From: an uncultured Prevotellaceae bacterium
Lineage (GTDB): Bacteria > Bacteroidota > Bacteroidia > Bacteroidales > Bacteroidaceae
Assembly: GCA_900315075.1 (NCBI GenBank)
Contig: OMXV01000007.1
Coordinates: forward strand, 109,004 to 173,003
Direction: 5' to 3'
DNA: 64,000 nt
The notes under the pieces are model-generated. The model searched no databases, was not told the DNA's origin, and saw only the letters and a program-made list of their open reading frames with translations. Shown here piece after piece: positions 27,132 to 39,090 of this stretch (the first letter of the stretch is position 1; each line of letters starts with the position of its first letter). The translations under genes were made by a program, and so were the position numbers.

Positions 27132-28343
27132 TCATTTCCCCATCACATTCGCAGGGGCGCGGCCATTCAGATATTCATCGCGCATGAAGTCCATATAGGG
27201 GGCTGCGTGGCTGAAAAATTGGCGATAGCCTTCACAAAGATAGTTGAGGCCCCGCTCTCCATCTGCAGTCTTGCAAAAACGGTTTTTCGGGCATTCCCCA
27301 TGGCAGGTAAACAACCATTGGCATCGTTTGCACTGGCGAGGAAGGGAAGTGAATTTTGACAGTCCGAATTGTCGTTGCCGCTCCCCATACATCATCTCGG
27401 GAAAACCTTGTTCCCAAAGATTTCCTATTCGATATTGTGGAAACACGAAGTGGTCGCAGCTATAGACATCACCATTGTATTCCATTACAGCGGCATGGCC
27501 ACAGGTCTTTGCCAACGAACAGATGCCAGGAGCAACACCACACCAATTGGCTAGGGTAGCATCGAAGAGTTGAATAAAGTAGGTACCCACATCGTGGCGC
27601 ACCCATTCGTCGAAGATAGTGCATAGAAAATTTCCCCATTGCTGTGGACTAATAGAATAAGGTGTCATCTCACTCGTCTCATCACCCTCATCCACTGCTG
27701 CTAACGTGCGTCCGTCGGCATGTACTGCCAGTCGCTCCACAATCGGGGTAAACTGGATATACTGACAGTGGATAGATTTGAAGAAATGGTAGAATTCCAG
27801 AGGGTGTGCCCCGTTGTAGTCGTTGACCACCGCCATAGCATTCCACTGTACCCCGTGTTTGTTTAATAATTCGATTCCTTTCATCACTTTGGCGAATGTC
27901 GGTTCTTGGTTGTGCATACGCCGGTATTCATCGTGGAATGGTTGTGGTCCGTCGATAGATACTCCCACCAGCCAGCCATTGCGTGCGAAAAATTCACAAA
28001 ATTGGTCGTTGAGTAGGGTACCATTGGTTTGGATGACATTGTCGATGACGCGTCCTTTGGCATAGCGTTGCTGTAAGGTAATCACTTTCTCATAAAACGA
28101 CACTGGGCGAAGCAGTGGCTCGCCTCCGTGCCAGGTGAAAAGCACTTCGCTGGTGGTCTGACTTTGTATGTATTCCTTGATGAATTTCTCCAACAACGCA
28201 TCCGACATGAGGTGCTTAGGGGTATGTTGGTACAGGGCATCTTTTTCTAAGTAGTAGCAATAATCGCATGTCATATTGCAGGAGGCTCCTACGGGTTTGG
28301 CAAAAATATAGAAAGGATGGGCAAAGGGCGATAAGGTTGGCAT
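27132..28343 (-). CDS. Anaerobic sulfatase-maturating radical SAM enzyme (anSME)
   Basis: Converts a Ser or Cys in sulfatases to formylglycine under anaerobic conditions. The radical-SAM cysteines are C22, C26 and C29 in GASCNMTCDYCYYLEK. After the barrel (FTWHGGEPLLRP near 68-79, VSIDGPQPFHDEYRR near 127-141) comes a SPASM domain with C-rich segments CGVAPGICSLAKTCGHAAV, YSCDHFVFP and CKRCQWLFTCHGECPKNRF for two more clusters. Length 403 is typical. No sulfatase is in the window, so its client genes must be elsewhere; the glycan cluster at 1-7.7 kb is a possible functional neighbour. Divergent from the GH35 gene. Confidence 0.94.
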   Translation of the reverse strand: MPTLSPFAHPFYIFAKPVGASCNMTCDYCYYLEKDALYQHTPKHLMSDALLEKFIKEYIQSQTTSEVLFTWHGGEPLLRPVSFYEKVITLQQRYAKGRVIDNVIQTNGTLLNDQFCEFFARNGWLVGVSIDGPQPFHDEYRRMHNQEPTFAKVMKGIELLNKHGVQWNAMAVVNDYNGAHPLEFYHFFKSIHCQYIQFTPIVERLAVHADGRTLAAVDEGDETSEMTPYSISPQQWGNFLCTIFDEWVRHDVGTYFIQLFDATLANWCGVAPGICSLAKTCGHAAVMEYNGDVYSCDHFVFPQYRIGNLWEQGFPEMMYGERQRQFGLSKFTSLPRQCKRCQWLFTCHGECPKNRFCKTADGERGLNYLCEGYRQFFSHAAPYMDFMRDEYLNGRAPANVMGK

Positions 28344-28434
28344 GGATGAGAAAGATATTAAACTTTAGACCGTATCGGTTGGGAGTATAAATGAATAATT
28401 TTGCTTTTCAGGTGCAAATATAGGATATTTTTAT

Positions 28435-28442
28435 TATTTTTG
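28435..28442 (+). promoter_or_regulatory. -7 element of the GH35 gene
   Basis: TATTTTTG matches TAnnTTTG exactly, 20 bases before the ATG at 28463, giving a short leader. No clear -33 element. Confidence 0.5.
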
Positions 28443-28462
28443 CATCATAAAAACGCAATAAC

Positions 28463-30817
28463 ATGAGAAGACTTACCTTTCTATTGTTCCTCCTTTGCCT
28501 CTGTATGGCAGGAAGAGCACAAAACCATTCCTTTGCTGCTGGAAACGGCACATTCCTGCTTGACGGAAAACCTTTTGTGGTGAAAGCCGCCGAAGTGCAT
28601 TATCCTCGTATTCCACGTCCCTATTGGGAACACCGTATCAAAATGTGCAAGGCTTTAGGTATGAACACCCTATGCCTGTATGTATTCTGGAATATTCACG
28701 AACAGCGTGAGGGGGAGTTCGACTTCGCTGGTAACAACGATGTGGCGGCTTTCTGTCGGTTGGCACAGAAAAATGGCATGTATGTAATCGTGCGCCCTGG
28801 TCCATACGTCTGCGCCGAGTGGGAGATGGGCGGATTGCCTTGGTGGCTGCTGAAGAAGAAAGACATCAAGTTGCGTGAACAAGACCCCTATTTCATGGAG
28901 CGTGTGCGCATCTTTGAGCAGAAGGTGGGTGAGCAGTTGGCACCCCTTACCATCCAAAACGGCGGTCCTATCATCATGATACAGGTGGAAAATGAGTATG
29001 GCTCATACGGTGAGGATAAAGCCTATGTCTCGGCCATCCGTGATTGCCTGCGCTCCATCTATGGTCAGCAGATGGCACTCTTCCAGTGCGACTGGTCGAG
29101 TAATTTTGAGAAAAACGGACTCGACGACCTCGTGTGGACGATGAATTTCGGCACGGGGGCCAATATCGATGAACAGTTCCGTCGTTTGGGCGAACTACGT
29201 CCCAACGCTCCGAAGATGTGCTCGGAATTTTGGAGTGGATGGTTTGACAAATGGGGTGCCCGTCATGAGACACGCAAAGCCGACGACATGGTGGCTGGCA
29301 TCGATGAGATGCTCTCGAAAAACATCAGTTTCTCACTCTATATGACCCATGGTGGTACGTCGTTCGGCCATTGGGCTGGTGCCAACTCACCAGGATTTGC
29401 CCCTGATGTGACCTCCTATGACTACGACGCACCAATCAATGAATATGGTCAGGCGACCGAGAAATACTGGTTGCTCCGTGAAACATTGCAGAAATATAGT
29501 TCCACCAAGTTGCCAACCGTGCCCAAGGCACCGATGCCAATTATTTCCTTGCCGAAGTTTGAGGTGTCGGAATTTGCGCCCTATTTTGTGAGTGGGAAAG
29601 TACACGAGGTGGAGAGTCGGGATGTACAGACGCTTGAACAATTAGATATGGGGTGGGGGTATGTCGTCTATGAGACAGAACTACCACAAATCGACACCCA
29701 ATGTCTTCTTACGATTACGGAACCTCATGACTATGCTCAAATCCTGGTTGACAACCGTTACATAGGTAAAATCGACCGTGTGAGGAATGAAAAAAGCGTG
29801 GTGATACCTCCCATAAAACAAGGGAGCCGTCTTAGGATTTTGGTCGAGGCCATGGGGCGCATCAATTTCGGGCGTGCTATAAAGGATTTCAAGGGTATCA
29901 CCGACAAGGTTACTTTAGAAACCACTGTTGATGGTCATGAAGTAACATATGACTTGAAAAATTGGAAAATAACAGGTTACGAAGACACCTACGAGGCAGT
30001 ATCTTGTACATTCGATATATGGAAAGATGGCAACGGGGGATTTGTGGAAAGACGAAGTGGCGTGCTGGAGGATCGGTACAAATCTATCAATAAAGGCTAC
30101 TACCGTGGTTATTTCAACCTTAAGAAAGTGGGTGACACCTTCCTCAATATGGAAAAATGGGGAAAGGGACAGGTATGGGTTAACGGCCATGCCATCGGAC
30201 GTTTCTGGTCCATCGGTCCACAACAGACTCTTTATGTTCCAGGTTGTTGGTTGAAGAAAGGCAAGAACGAGGTCATTGTGCTTGATGTGGTGGGACCAAA
30301 TGAGACAGTGATGTGGGGACAGGAAAAGCCTGAACTTGACAAACTGCAATTAGAGGAGAGCAACAAACATAACAATCCCGGCGACCGTCCTGACCTCAAT
30401 TCTGCCACTCCCGTTTGGAAATCCACCTTCAATAGTGGCAATGGTTGGCAAAAAATTACATGGGATAAACCTGTAAAGGGACGCTTCTTGGCAATAGAGT
30501 GTCAGGCTTCTCATGCGGGTGATGCCGCTGCCATCGCTGAAATCTACCTCACTGGCACCGACAGCAAACGTATCAGTCGTGAACCATGGAAGGTGAAATA
30601 TGCTGACAGCGAGGAAGACCGTGGCAACCATACAGGTGACAAGGTTTTCGACCTCCAGGAATCTACGTATTGGCAAACTGAAAAGTCTTCATCTTTTCCA
30701 CATCTTTTGGTGATAGACTTGGGTGGTGAACAGACGGTTACAGGTTTAGAGTATCTCCCTCGTGCCGAGCAAGGTGCTCCTGGTGCGATCAGCCGTTGTG
30801 CCATTTTTGTGTATTAG
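28463..30817 (+). CDS. GH35 beta-galactosidase with C-terminal F5/8-type domain, secreted
   Basis: Releases terminal beta-galactose from glycans. Signal peptide MRRLTFLLFLLCLCMAGRAQ. The catalytic TIM barrel (about 25-350) contains AAEVHYPRIPRPYWEHRI, YVFWNIHEQREGEFDF and VRPGPYVCAEWEMGGLPWWL; the acid/base is Glu178 in QVENEYGSYG and the nucleophile Glu255 in MCSEFWSGWFDKWG. Beta-sandwich domains follow (LLTITEPHDYAQILVD, GKGQVWVNGHAIGRFWSIGPQQTLY). The last 150 residues look like a discoidin/F5/8 type C binding module, with the family's SSSFPHLLVIDLG strand. Total 784 residues. Monocistronic with its own promoter. Confidence 0.94.
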   Translation: MRRLTFLLFLLCLCMAGRAQNHSFAAGNGTFLLDGKPFVVKAAEVHYPRIPRPYWEHRIKMCKALGMNTLCLYVFWNIHEQREGEFDFAGNNDVAAFCRLAQKNGMYVIVRPGPYVCAEWEMGGLPWWLLKKKDIKLREQDPYFMERVRIFEQKVGEQLAPLTIQNGGPIIMIQVENEYGSYGEDKAYVSAIRDCLRSIYGQQMALFQCDWSSNFEKNGLDDLVWTMNFGTGANIDEQFRRLGELRPNAPKMCSEFWSGWFDKWGARHETRKADDMVAGIDEMLSKNISFSLYMTHGGTSFGHWAGANSPGFAPDVTSYDYDAPINEYGQATEKYWLLRETLQKYSSTKLPTVPKAPMPIISLPKFEVSEFAPYFVSGKVHEVESRDVQTLEQLDMGWGYVVYETELPQIDTQCLLTITEPHDYAQILVDNRYIGKIDRVRNEKSVVIPPIKQGSRLRILVEAMGRINFGRAIKDFKGITDKVTLETTVDGHEVTYDLKNWKITGYEDTYEAVSCTFDIWKDGNGGFVERRSGVLEDRYKSINKGYYRGYFNLKKVGDTFLNMEKWGKGQVWVNGHAIGRFWSIGPQQTLYVPGCWLKKGKNEVIVLDVVGPNETVMWGQEKPELDKLQLEESNKHNNPGDRPDLNSATPVWKSTFNSGNGWQKITWDKPVKGRFLAIECQASHAGDAAAIAEIYLTGTDSKRISREPWKVKYADSEEDRGNHTGDKVFDLQESTYWQTEKSSSFPHLLVIDLGGEQTVTGLEYLPRAEQGAPGAISRCAIFVY

Positions 30818-30840
30818 TATAGTATCTATTGCGCCTATAG

Positions 30841-32907
<2,067 letters not shown>

Positions 32908-33053
32908 TAATTGATAAAAGGAGTTGCAGAAGTTCAGGAGTTACAGGAGTTCAGACAATACTTTAGTCCCACCATGTCAAATCTCTCACCTCTTATCTTT
33001 CACCTCTTGTCACTGATTGATTTAAAAAGTAGTTAAAGGTATTACTTAAAATT
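32908..33053 (+). repeat. Intergenic repeat remnant, copy E
   Basis: After the ligA stop in ATTGAAGATTGA come direct repeats of CAGGAGTTACAGGAGTTCAG-type, a CTCTCACCTCTTATC stretch, and two 11-base units (TTAAAAAGTAG TTAAAGGTAT, 33022-33042). It looks like a decayed or rearranged version of copies A, B and D. Confidence 0.6.
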
Positions 33054-33719
33054 ATGCGAATTGTAGTATCATCAGAAATAGAAACCATCTGTCCACAGTT
33101 TGTAGGGGTAGCAGTAGAGGCATACTGTGTAAATACTGATTATTGTGCCGAGTTATGGCAAGAGATTGAAATATTGGCAATGCGCTACAAAGCCACTCTC
33201 ACTCCCGATACACTGAAACTGATACCAGGTATAGAGGCTACACGTCGAGCGTATCGTGCTTTTGGCAAAGACCCCTCACGCTATCGGCCAGCTGCTGAGG
33301 CTTTGGTGCGTAGAACCCTAAAAAACAAACCGCTCTATCAAGTCAACACCCTTGTCGATTTAATCAATTTGGCGAGCATGGCATTCGGCTATAGCATAGG
33401 AGGATTCGATGCCGACCGTTTCGTGGGCGATACTCTTACTTTGGGTGTTGGACGTGCTGGTGAACCGTATGAAGGCATTGGTAGAGGGATGATTAACATC
33501 GAAGGATTGCCTGTCTATCGTGATGCCGACGGCGGGGTAGGGACTCCTACCAGCGACCATGAGCGCACAAAAATACTCACCACCACAACTCATCTCTTGG
33601 TGCTGATTAACGGGTATGATGGTGATGAGAAAAATGTCGTAGAAAACGCTGAGTATATTCAGCGACTCCTACGGCAATATTGTCAGAGCGATGGGGGAAG
33701 CTATAGTATCTATCGATGA
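33054..33719 (+). CDS. B3/B4 domain protein (tRNA-editing-like fold)
   Basis: A 221-residue free-standing relative of the B3/B4 editing domain of phenylalanyl-tRNA synthetase beta chain. Family segments: IPGIEATRRAYRAFGKDPSRYRPAAEALVRR (about 62-92) with the conserved R-Y-R-P-A, then NTLVDLINLASMAFGYSIGGFD. Such stand-alone proteins may hydrolyse mischarged tRNA or bind small ligands; the function is not established. Cytoplasmic, no signal peptide. Follows ligA and is convergent with the Nudix gene, 24 bases between the stops. Confidence 0.8.
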   Translation: MRIVVSSEIETICPQFVGVAVEAYCVNTDYCAELWQEIEILAMRYKATLTPDTLKLIPGIEATRRAYRAFGKDPSRYRPAAEALVRRTLKNKPLYQVNTLVDLINLASMAFGYSIGGFDADRFVGDTLTLGVGRAGEPYEGIGRGMINIEGLPVYRDADGGVGTPTSDHERTKILTTTTHLLVLINGYDGDEKNVVENAEYIQRLLRQYCQSDGGSYSIYR

Positions 33720-33743
33720 AGACTTATGGCTATAATCTAAAGT

Positions 33744-34136
33744 CTATAGCATCGTTAGCAATTTGCGGTCTCCCTCCGTCCATTTGAGAGAAGGTAGTTC
33801 CTCCAAGGTGAGCCATTTGCAGTCGAGGTGCTTCAACATTTTGAAGTCGCCATCACCGCCTTTGCAGAGATAGGCTGTCAGGGTGATGCTGAAATCGGGA
33901 TATTCGTGAGTGATGCTCCCTATGCAGTGTCCCACATAGATGTCCCAGTCCATCTCTTCGCGTATCTCGCGCAGCAATGCATGATGTTCGGTTTCGCCTT
34001 CTTCTACTTTTCCACCAGGAAATTCCCAATGTTCACTGGTATATTCGTATTCTGAACGGCATCGCTGCATACATAGGTATTTGTTTTTGTCCTTGATGAC
34101 TGCAGCCACCACTTTGTAATGCTTTTTATTTTCCAT
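33744..34136 (-). CDS. Nudix hydrolase (MutT/NudG-like)
   Basis: Probable (deoxy)nucleoside triphosphate pyrophosphohydrolase. I start at ATG 34136 (MENKKHYKVVAAVIKDKNKY), nine codons into the longest frame, giving 130 residues and an 11-base overlap with the SDR stop. The Nudix box is GGKVEEGETEHHALLREIREEM, with the required G-x5-E-x7-REUxEExGU spacing though the last Gly is Met/Asp here. Preceding FPG and the CMQRCRSEYEYTSEHWEFPGG start fit MutT/NudG enzymes that hydrolyse oxidised or methylated dNTPs. Co-transcribed with the SDR gene. Confidence 0.9.
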   Translation of the reverse strand: MENKKHYKVVAAVIKDKNKYLCMQRCRSEYEYTSEHWEFPGGKVEEGETEHHALLREIREEMDWDIYVGHCIGSITHEYPDFSITLTAYLCKGGDGDFKMLKHLDCKWLTLEELPSLKWTEGDRKLLTML

Positions 34137-34899
34137 AGTTAGTTTCTTTTTGGGGTAAGCCACTTTTCTTCTTTGCCTTGATAGGAAGACGGCGCCACAG
34201 CCATCGTGGGATGCGCCGCCAGAAGGCGGTGACGATTCTCCAACGCCAGTCTATCACTCTGACGTGTTGTCCTTTGTTGATAGCTTCCACAATCTCGTAG
34301 GCCACATCTTCCTTGCGAAGCATCATAGGATATTTGTGGGCACTGTCAAGTAAGGCAGTATCTACAAATCCTGGTCGCACATCGGTGATGCGGATGTTCA
34401 GATGCCGTATATTGGCTTGTTGTTCCAATGCTTGCAGATATGTACTTTGGAATGCCTTCGTGGCGGAGTAGGATGGTGCAACACCTAAGCCTTTTGTTCC
34501 AGCGATGGAGGTAATGGCAGCGATGTGACCACCTTGGTGTTCTGCCATGTATCTGAAAGCAAGGTTTATCATCCTTGTAAATCCCATCGCATTGGTCTCG
34601 ACAGTGAGCAATTCGATGTCTTTCTCGAGTGTGGGGTTTTGTCTGCCGATACCTGGAGCATAGAAGAATAAATCCATGCCTCCCGTCATGGCAATGAGGC
34701 TGAGAAATAGGTCTTCGGCCTCCTCGCTGTTGACATCAATGGTCTCTACCTCCACACGTCCGGGGTTCTTTTGTTTCAAATCCATGAGCAATTCTGTACG
34801 TCGTGCTGCAACACCAATATTCCAACCATCGGCAAGCAGTAGTTTTGCTACTTCCAAGCCAATACCTGACGATGCGCCTAAGACAATTGCCCTTTTCAT
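34126..34899 (-). CDS. Short-chain dehydrogenase/reductase (SDR)
   Basis: NAD(P)-dependent oxidoreductase of classical SDR type, 257 residues. Cofactor motif GASSGIG (8-14), VAARR at the end of the second strand suggesting NADPH, YAPGIG in place of NNAG, catalytic Ser in TSIAGTKG and YSATK (about 145-149). The C-terminal tail (RRLPIKAKKKSGLPQKE) is basic. Substrate unknown. Starts ten bases after the stop of the 1365-residue surface protein on the same strand, so it could be read from that promoter; overlaps the Nudix gene. Confidence 0.9.
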   Translation of the reverse strand: MKRAIVLGASSGIGLEVAKLLLADGWNIGVAARRTELLMDLKQKNPGRVEVETIDVNSEEAEDLFLSLIAMTGGMDLFFYAPGIGRQNPTLEKDIELLTVETNAMGFTRMINLAFRYMAEHQGGHIAAITSIAGTKGLGVAPSYSATKAFQSTYLQALEQQANIRHLNIRITDVRPGFVDTALLDSAHKYPMMLRKEDVAYEIVEAINKGQHVRVIDWRWRIVTAFWRRIPRWLWRRLPIKAKKKSGLPQKETNYGK

Positions 34900-34908
34900 T
34901 ACTGTTAA

Positions 34909-37900
34909 TTATTTAACCACGAATTTCCGTCCTTTCTGGATATAGATACCAGGCTGGAGCTTACCTTCCACTTTGATACCTTGGAGAGTGTATATAGCGT
35001 CGTCGTTATCGGGAATAAACTGATGATTGTCAATGTTGTTGATGCCCGATGGACTAAGCATGAGCTGGCTGTTTCCGTTAGGATAGTAGATAGCGCGCAC
35101 CTGCATGCCCGTACGACGTTGACATTGTGAGAGGGATGCTTCTGAATTACCTTTGAGGAACAGTGACCATGCTTTCCTGTTGTCGCTGGCAGATATAGTG
35201 CTTACCCAGAAGTATGAAGATGAAGATTTGTTCGTGCTTGGTTTGTAACTATCGTAATAGCTTCCTAAGAGTGGCAGGTAGAAAGTGTTGCCGTTGTTCT
35301 TGGAAACCATCTTATAGACTGTTACACCGTTGAGATTCTCTTCCGTTCTTGTACAATTTTTAAACAATTCCTGGATGTCATCGTAGGATGGCATACGGCT
35401 GAGGAAAGTCTTTCCGTTGTGAACTATGGTCTTCCCACTTGAAGGATCGAGTGTGGGAATGCCACCGATATCGTCCACACCGATAAGTGTAGCGTCAGTG
35501 TTTGCTTCGTCGATTTCCCATTTGTAGTTTTCCCATGTATAGGAATCTTTTGGCTCGATTTCTCCCCAAGCGTAATAGCCACCTGTGCCTTCAGGACTGG
35601 TTGCTCCCACATTGCATGTAGCCCATAATTTACCACTCGGCAGGCCTAGGTCAACAAATTCAGCATCGGAATCAGGCGTGTTTCCTTGACCGCCTTCATT
35701 TTGGTTGCCTCCTTGGTTTTCACCACTACCTTCTTCATGATTGTCGTAGAAATAGCCATTCTTCCATACGTAGAAGTTGCTTCCAGTGGCAGACTTTTCT
35801 GGTGTGAATCCCTCGGGGAAGATGAGCAGACATGGCTTGGCCGATGTACCAATCTTTGTGCAGGCCTTGTCTTGGAGCCGGCCTGCGGTAGATGGAATGG
35901 TGAGTCGTGTAAGTGCAGAGCAATTTGACAACAATCCTGTGGTAGTGACACCGGATTTGAAGGTAAATGTGGAGAGGTCGAGTGTCTGCAGTGATGAACA
36001 ATCCATGAACATGGTGCCCATGAATGTCACATTGTTGGTCTCGAAACTGCTAAGGTCAATATCCATCAAACTTGGGCAGTCCTGGAACATCGAACCCATT
36101 GATGTAACTTTAGATGTGTCGAAGCTGCTTAGGTCGAGGTTTCTGAGTGCCAAGCATGACATGAACATACATCCCATGTCGGTGACATTAGAAGTATTGA
36201 ACTGGCTTACATCTAAATCGGTGAGTTTGTAGCAGAGTGAGAACATGGCGTTCATGTCTGTGACTTTCGATGTGTCGAAATGGCTTACGTCGATGCTGGT
36301 GATGTTGGCGCAATAAGCAAACATACCTTCCATGTCGGTCACTTCGGATGTGTTGAGGAAGGAAAGTCCGTTGATTCTTGTAAGTTTCGACATCATGAGG
36401 AACCATGCATAGCATGTGGTAGGTCTTGCCTCTGCGAAACTGGTGTCAAATACAACCGTGGTAATGTCCTCTGCACTACCGTCGGTGTACCACTCAGGGA
36501 AATTTGTGCCGTTGTTAAGACCATATTTTGTGCCTGTACGTGTGGCCTCCTTGTTGTCATAGTAGAATGTGAGCGTCGTGCCTGATAGTACCACGTATGG
36601 ATGGTTCACTGTGGGATTGACGGGGGTGGTCTTTGGTTTTACAGGTCGGATAGCAGCACCTGTTCGTCTGCGGCATGATGTGACAGTAGGTGTGTTGTTA
36701 CTGCTGATGTAGAGGGCTTTGGCCTTCTGGTTGTTGGTGGGGTCGATACCTGATGTCCAGATATAAGAATAACTCTCTATTCCGTAGTCATTCCCGTCGT
36801 AACTACATCCCACGAAAGGCAAGAAAATGCTGTTGCCGTTGGGACCTGTGACATGATAGCCACTGACACCATGTTCCTCACCCTCGGAGAATGTACATTT
36901 TGTGAGTAGCTCGTTCATCTCATTGACAGTTGGCATTCTCCATGTATTGTTTTGTCCCCAGTCTGAGGATGCTGCGGCATCGTATTGGGTACCGCTGATG
37001 TCGGAACCAATGTTTATCATAGATGAGGATGTTCCATTGCAATAGGCGTAGTTGGCCCAAGTGTATGTACTCTTTGTTTTTTTCTCGCCCCAAGCAAAGA
37101 AATCAACGGTACATTCCTCGTTTTCGATTTTGTTTCCTCCGATGTTAGAGTTGCACCATTCAACACTCAACCCGAGGTCCACTGCTTCAATATTCCATGT
37201 GTGAGCTTGAGGTTGACCGTTGGGTTCTTCCACAGCCTCTACTGGCCGGATAACAATGCCGGTTCTGCGGTTAAGGCTTGCGATAGTCGCTTTCGAGCCA
37301 CTCTTTAGATAAGCAGCCTGTGCTTTTGAGATATCGTTGCTGACATTGTTGGCTGTCCAATAATAGCTATATGATCCTATGCCGAAGTTCTTACCGTCGT
37401 AGCTGCATCCAGCGTATGGTAGGAAAATACTATTGCCGTTAGGTCCAGTCACTCGGTATCCTTTCACATTGTTTTCGGTTTTCTCTACCCATGTGCATTG
37501 GTTGATAAGTTCTTGCCAGTGCTCATTGGTGGGAATACACATAGTTTTGTTGTTTCTCTTGTAAGCTACGTCGTAAGTCTCGCTTTGGCTGATGTTTGTA
37601 CCGATGTTTTGTGATGTATATGCCGATCCGTTACAAAGTGTATAATTCGCCCAGGTGTAGGTGGACTTAGCTGTTGTCTCTCCCCAGGCGTAGAATTTCC
37701 CGTATTCGGTCGCAAGGGTGGCGTCGATGTTTTGGTTTGCCCATTTCACACTGAGTCCTAAATCCACCAATTCCAGTTGTTGTGGGTTCGGATCTATTAT
37801 TTCTGGCTGTTTCTCGCCTTTTACAGGTCGAATGGCAATACCAGTTCTTCGCTGTGTCTCTAAGATGGCGTGCGCTGTAGCAGCTTTTAGATATAGTGAG

Positions 37901-39006
37901 TATGCCTTTTGGTTAGAGCTTGTTGAGATGTCTCCACTCCAGTAGTATGAATAACTGCCACTACCGTAGCTTTTCCCATCGTAGCTGCATCCGGCGAGTG
38001 GTATAAAGATGGTTTTTCCTGACGGGCCTTTGACGTTATAGCCATTCACTCCATTGACCGTTGCAGCAGTGAATGTACATTTTTCACAAAGCTCTGTGAT
38101 TTCTGACTTGGTTGGGATTCTCCAGTCGCTACCCCATAGTGTTGTGGCAGCGTCGTAATTAGTACCCGAGATGTCATTCCCGATATCTTTCACCGTGGCA
38201 GCTGTACCACTGGCATGTTGATAGTTGGCCCAAGTGTAGCTGCTTTTAGTGGCTGTTTCACCCCATGCATATAAATTACCATATTTTTCTGCTGATGTGG
38301 CACCTAAGTTGAACGATGCCCATTTCACGCTTAGTCCCAGGTCGATAGCTTCTGGAGTAGGTGTTTCTGGATCTGGGGTGACATTACCTTGGCTTCTGAC
38401 TGGGCGGATAGGAAGTCCTGTTCGTCTTTGGGCTACCGTGGACTCCACTCTTGAGCCATTCTTAATGTATAAAGCGGTTGCTTTGGCATCGTTGTTGCCT
38501 TCTATGTCTTTTGAACCACCCCAGTAATAGGTGATTGAGTTTTGAGATACGTAATAGCTATCGTATTTGTAACCAGGGCAGGGAAAGTATAATGTGTTGC
38601 CGTTAGGACCGATAAATACCATGCACTTGACACCATTATAAGTCTTTACTTCCAAACCACATTCAACGACGAGCTCGTTTATCTGTTCATACGTGGGCAT
38701 TTGCCATTCGCTTCCCCAATTAGCTCGTGCAGCATCGTATTTTGTTCCCGAGATGGTTGTCCCAAGGTCTTGTACCGTTTCTGATGTGCCGCTGCAATAT
38801 TGGTAGTTCGACCAACTGTAAGTTGACTTTGTGGTGGTCTCGCCCCAAGCAAAATAGTAGCCGAACCCCTCTGGCGAAGAGGCACCGATGTTTGTCGTTG
38901 CCCACAACGTCTTGCTGGGGAGTCCCAAATCCACATATTCATGCGTTTCGGCCATTGTAGCCATGGGTGCCAAAAGCGAAAGGAACCAGAAATAAAAATG
39001 TTTCAT
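34909..39006 (-). CDS. Large secreted repeat protein: five FISUMP-like domains, DUF285/BspA repeats, sorting-like tail
   Basis: A 1365-residue exported protein of unknown function. Signal peptide MKHFYFWFLSLLAPMATMA. Five copies of a roughly 185-residue module (similar to the Fibrobacter major paralogous domain) begin near 25, 220, 412, 605 and 1115; each opens like VDLGLSVKWANQNIGA, has YAWGETTAKSTYTWANY, a WR(M)PT segment, GPNGNSIFLPYAGCSYDG, SYYW and ends RRTGIAIRPV. Between copies 4 and 5 (about 850-1010) lie five or six BspA-type DUF285 repeats (FDTSKVTDMNAMF). A Gly/Asn/Glu-rich linker precedes copy 5. The tail LQGIKVEGKLQPGIYIQKG resembles a type 9 secretion sorting domain and recurs in neighbours. 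Likely an adhesin or ligand-binding surface protein. Own promoter at 39091. Confidence 0.85.
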   Translation of the reverse strand: MKHFYFWFLSLLAPMATMAETHEYVDLGLPSKTLWATTNIGASSPEGFGYYFAWGETTTKSTYSWSNYQYCSGTSETVQDLGTTISGTKYDAARANWGSEWQMPTYEQINELVVECGLEVKTYNGVKCMVFIGPNGNTLYFPCPGYKYDSYYVSQNSITYYWGGSKDIEGNNDAKATALYIKNGSRVESTVAQRRTGLPIRPVRSQGNVTPDPETPTPEAIDLGLSVKWASFNLGATSAEKYGNLYAWGETATKSSYTWANYQHASGTAATVKDIGNDISGTNYDAATTLWGSDWRIPTKSEITELCEKCTFTAATVNGVNGYNVKGPSGKTIFIPLAGCSYDGKSYGSGSYSYYWSGDISTSSNQKAYSLYLKAATAHAILETQRRTGIAIRPVKGEKQPEIIDPNPQQLELVDLGLSVKWANQNIDATLATEYGKFYAWGETTAKSTYTWANYTLCNGSAYTSQNIGTNISQSETYDVAYKRNNKTMCIPTNEHWQELINQCTWVEKTENNVKGYRVTGPNGNSIFLPYAGCSYDGKNFGIGSYSYYWTANNVSNDISKAQAAYLKSGSKATIASLNRRTGIVIRPVEAVEEPNGQPQAHTWNIEAVDLGLSVEWCNSNIGGNKIENEECTVDFFAWGEKKTKSTYTWANYAYCNGTSSSMINIGSDISGTQYDAAASSDWGQNNTWRMPTVNEMNELLTKCTFSEGEEHGVSGYHVTGPNGNSIFLPFVGCSYDGNDYGIESYSYIWTSGIDPTNNQKAKALYISSNNTPTVTSCRRRTGAAIRPVKPKTTPVNPTVNHPYVVLSGTTLTFYYDNKEATRTGTKYGLNNGTNFPEWYTDGSAEDITTVVFDTSFAEARPTTCYAWFLMMSKLTRINGLSFLNTSEVTDMEGMFAYCANITSIDVSHFDTSKVTDMNAMFSLCYKLTDLDVSQFNTSNVTDMGCMFMSCLALRNLDLSSFDTSKVTSMGSMFQDCPSLMDIDLSSFETNNVTFMGTMFMDCSSLQTLDLSTFTFKSGVTTTGLLSNCSALTRLTIPSTAGRLQDKACTKIGTSAKPCLLIFPEGFTPEKSATGSNFYVWKNGYFYDNHEEGSGENQGGNQNEGGQGNTPDSDAEFVDLGLPSGKLWATCNVGATSPEGTGGYYAWGEIEPKDSYTWENYKWEIDEANTDATLIGVDDIGGIPTLDPSSGKTIVHNGKTFLSRMPSYDDIQELFKNCTRTEENLNGVTVYKMVSKNNGNTFYLPLLGSYYDSYKPSTNKSSSSYFWVSTISASDNRKAWSLFLKGNSEASLSQCQRRTGMQVRAIYYPNGNSQLMLSPSGINNIDNHQFIPDNDDAIYTLQGIKVEGKLQPGIYIQKGRKFVVK

Positions 39007-39090
39007 TTTGATGTAAAGTGCTAATTGTTAAAAAGATAAAAATACATTCCCAGCCTATTGAGTAATGAATGTGTAATATGCTTGAACGTG

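Noticed and set aside
27132-28343. PUL with sulfatases around the sulfatase maturase
   Set aside because: No sulfatase, SusC/SusD pair or hybrid two-component regulator lies nearby; the maturase stands alone between peptidase and GH35 genes.
33744-34163. Nudix start at 34163
   Set aside because: It would overlap the SDR gene by 38 bases and add a basic stretch not typical of the family; ATG 34136 fits better.
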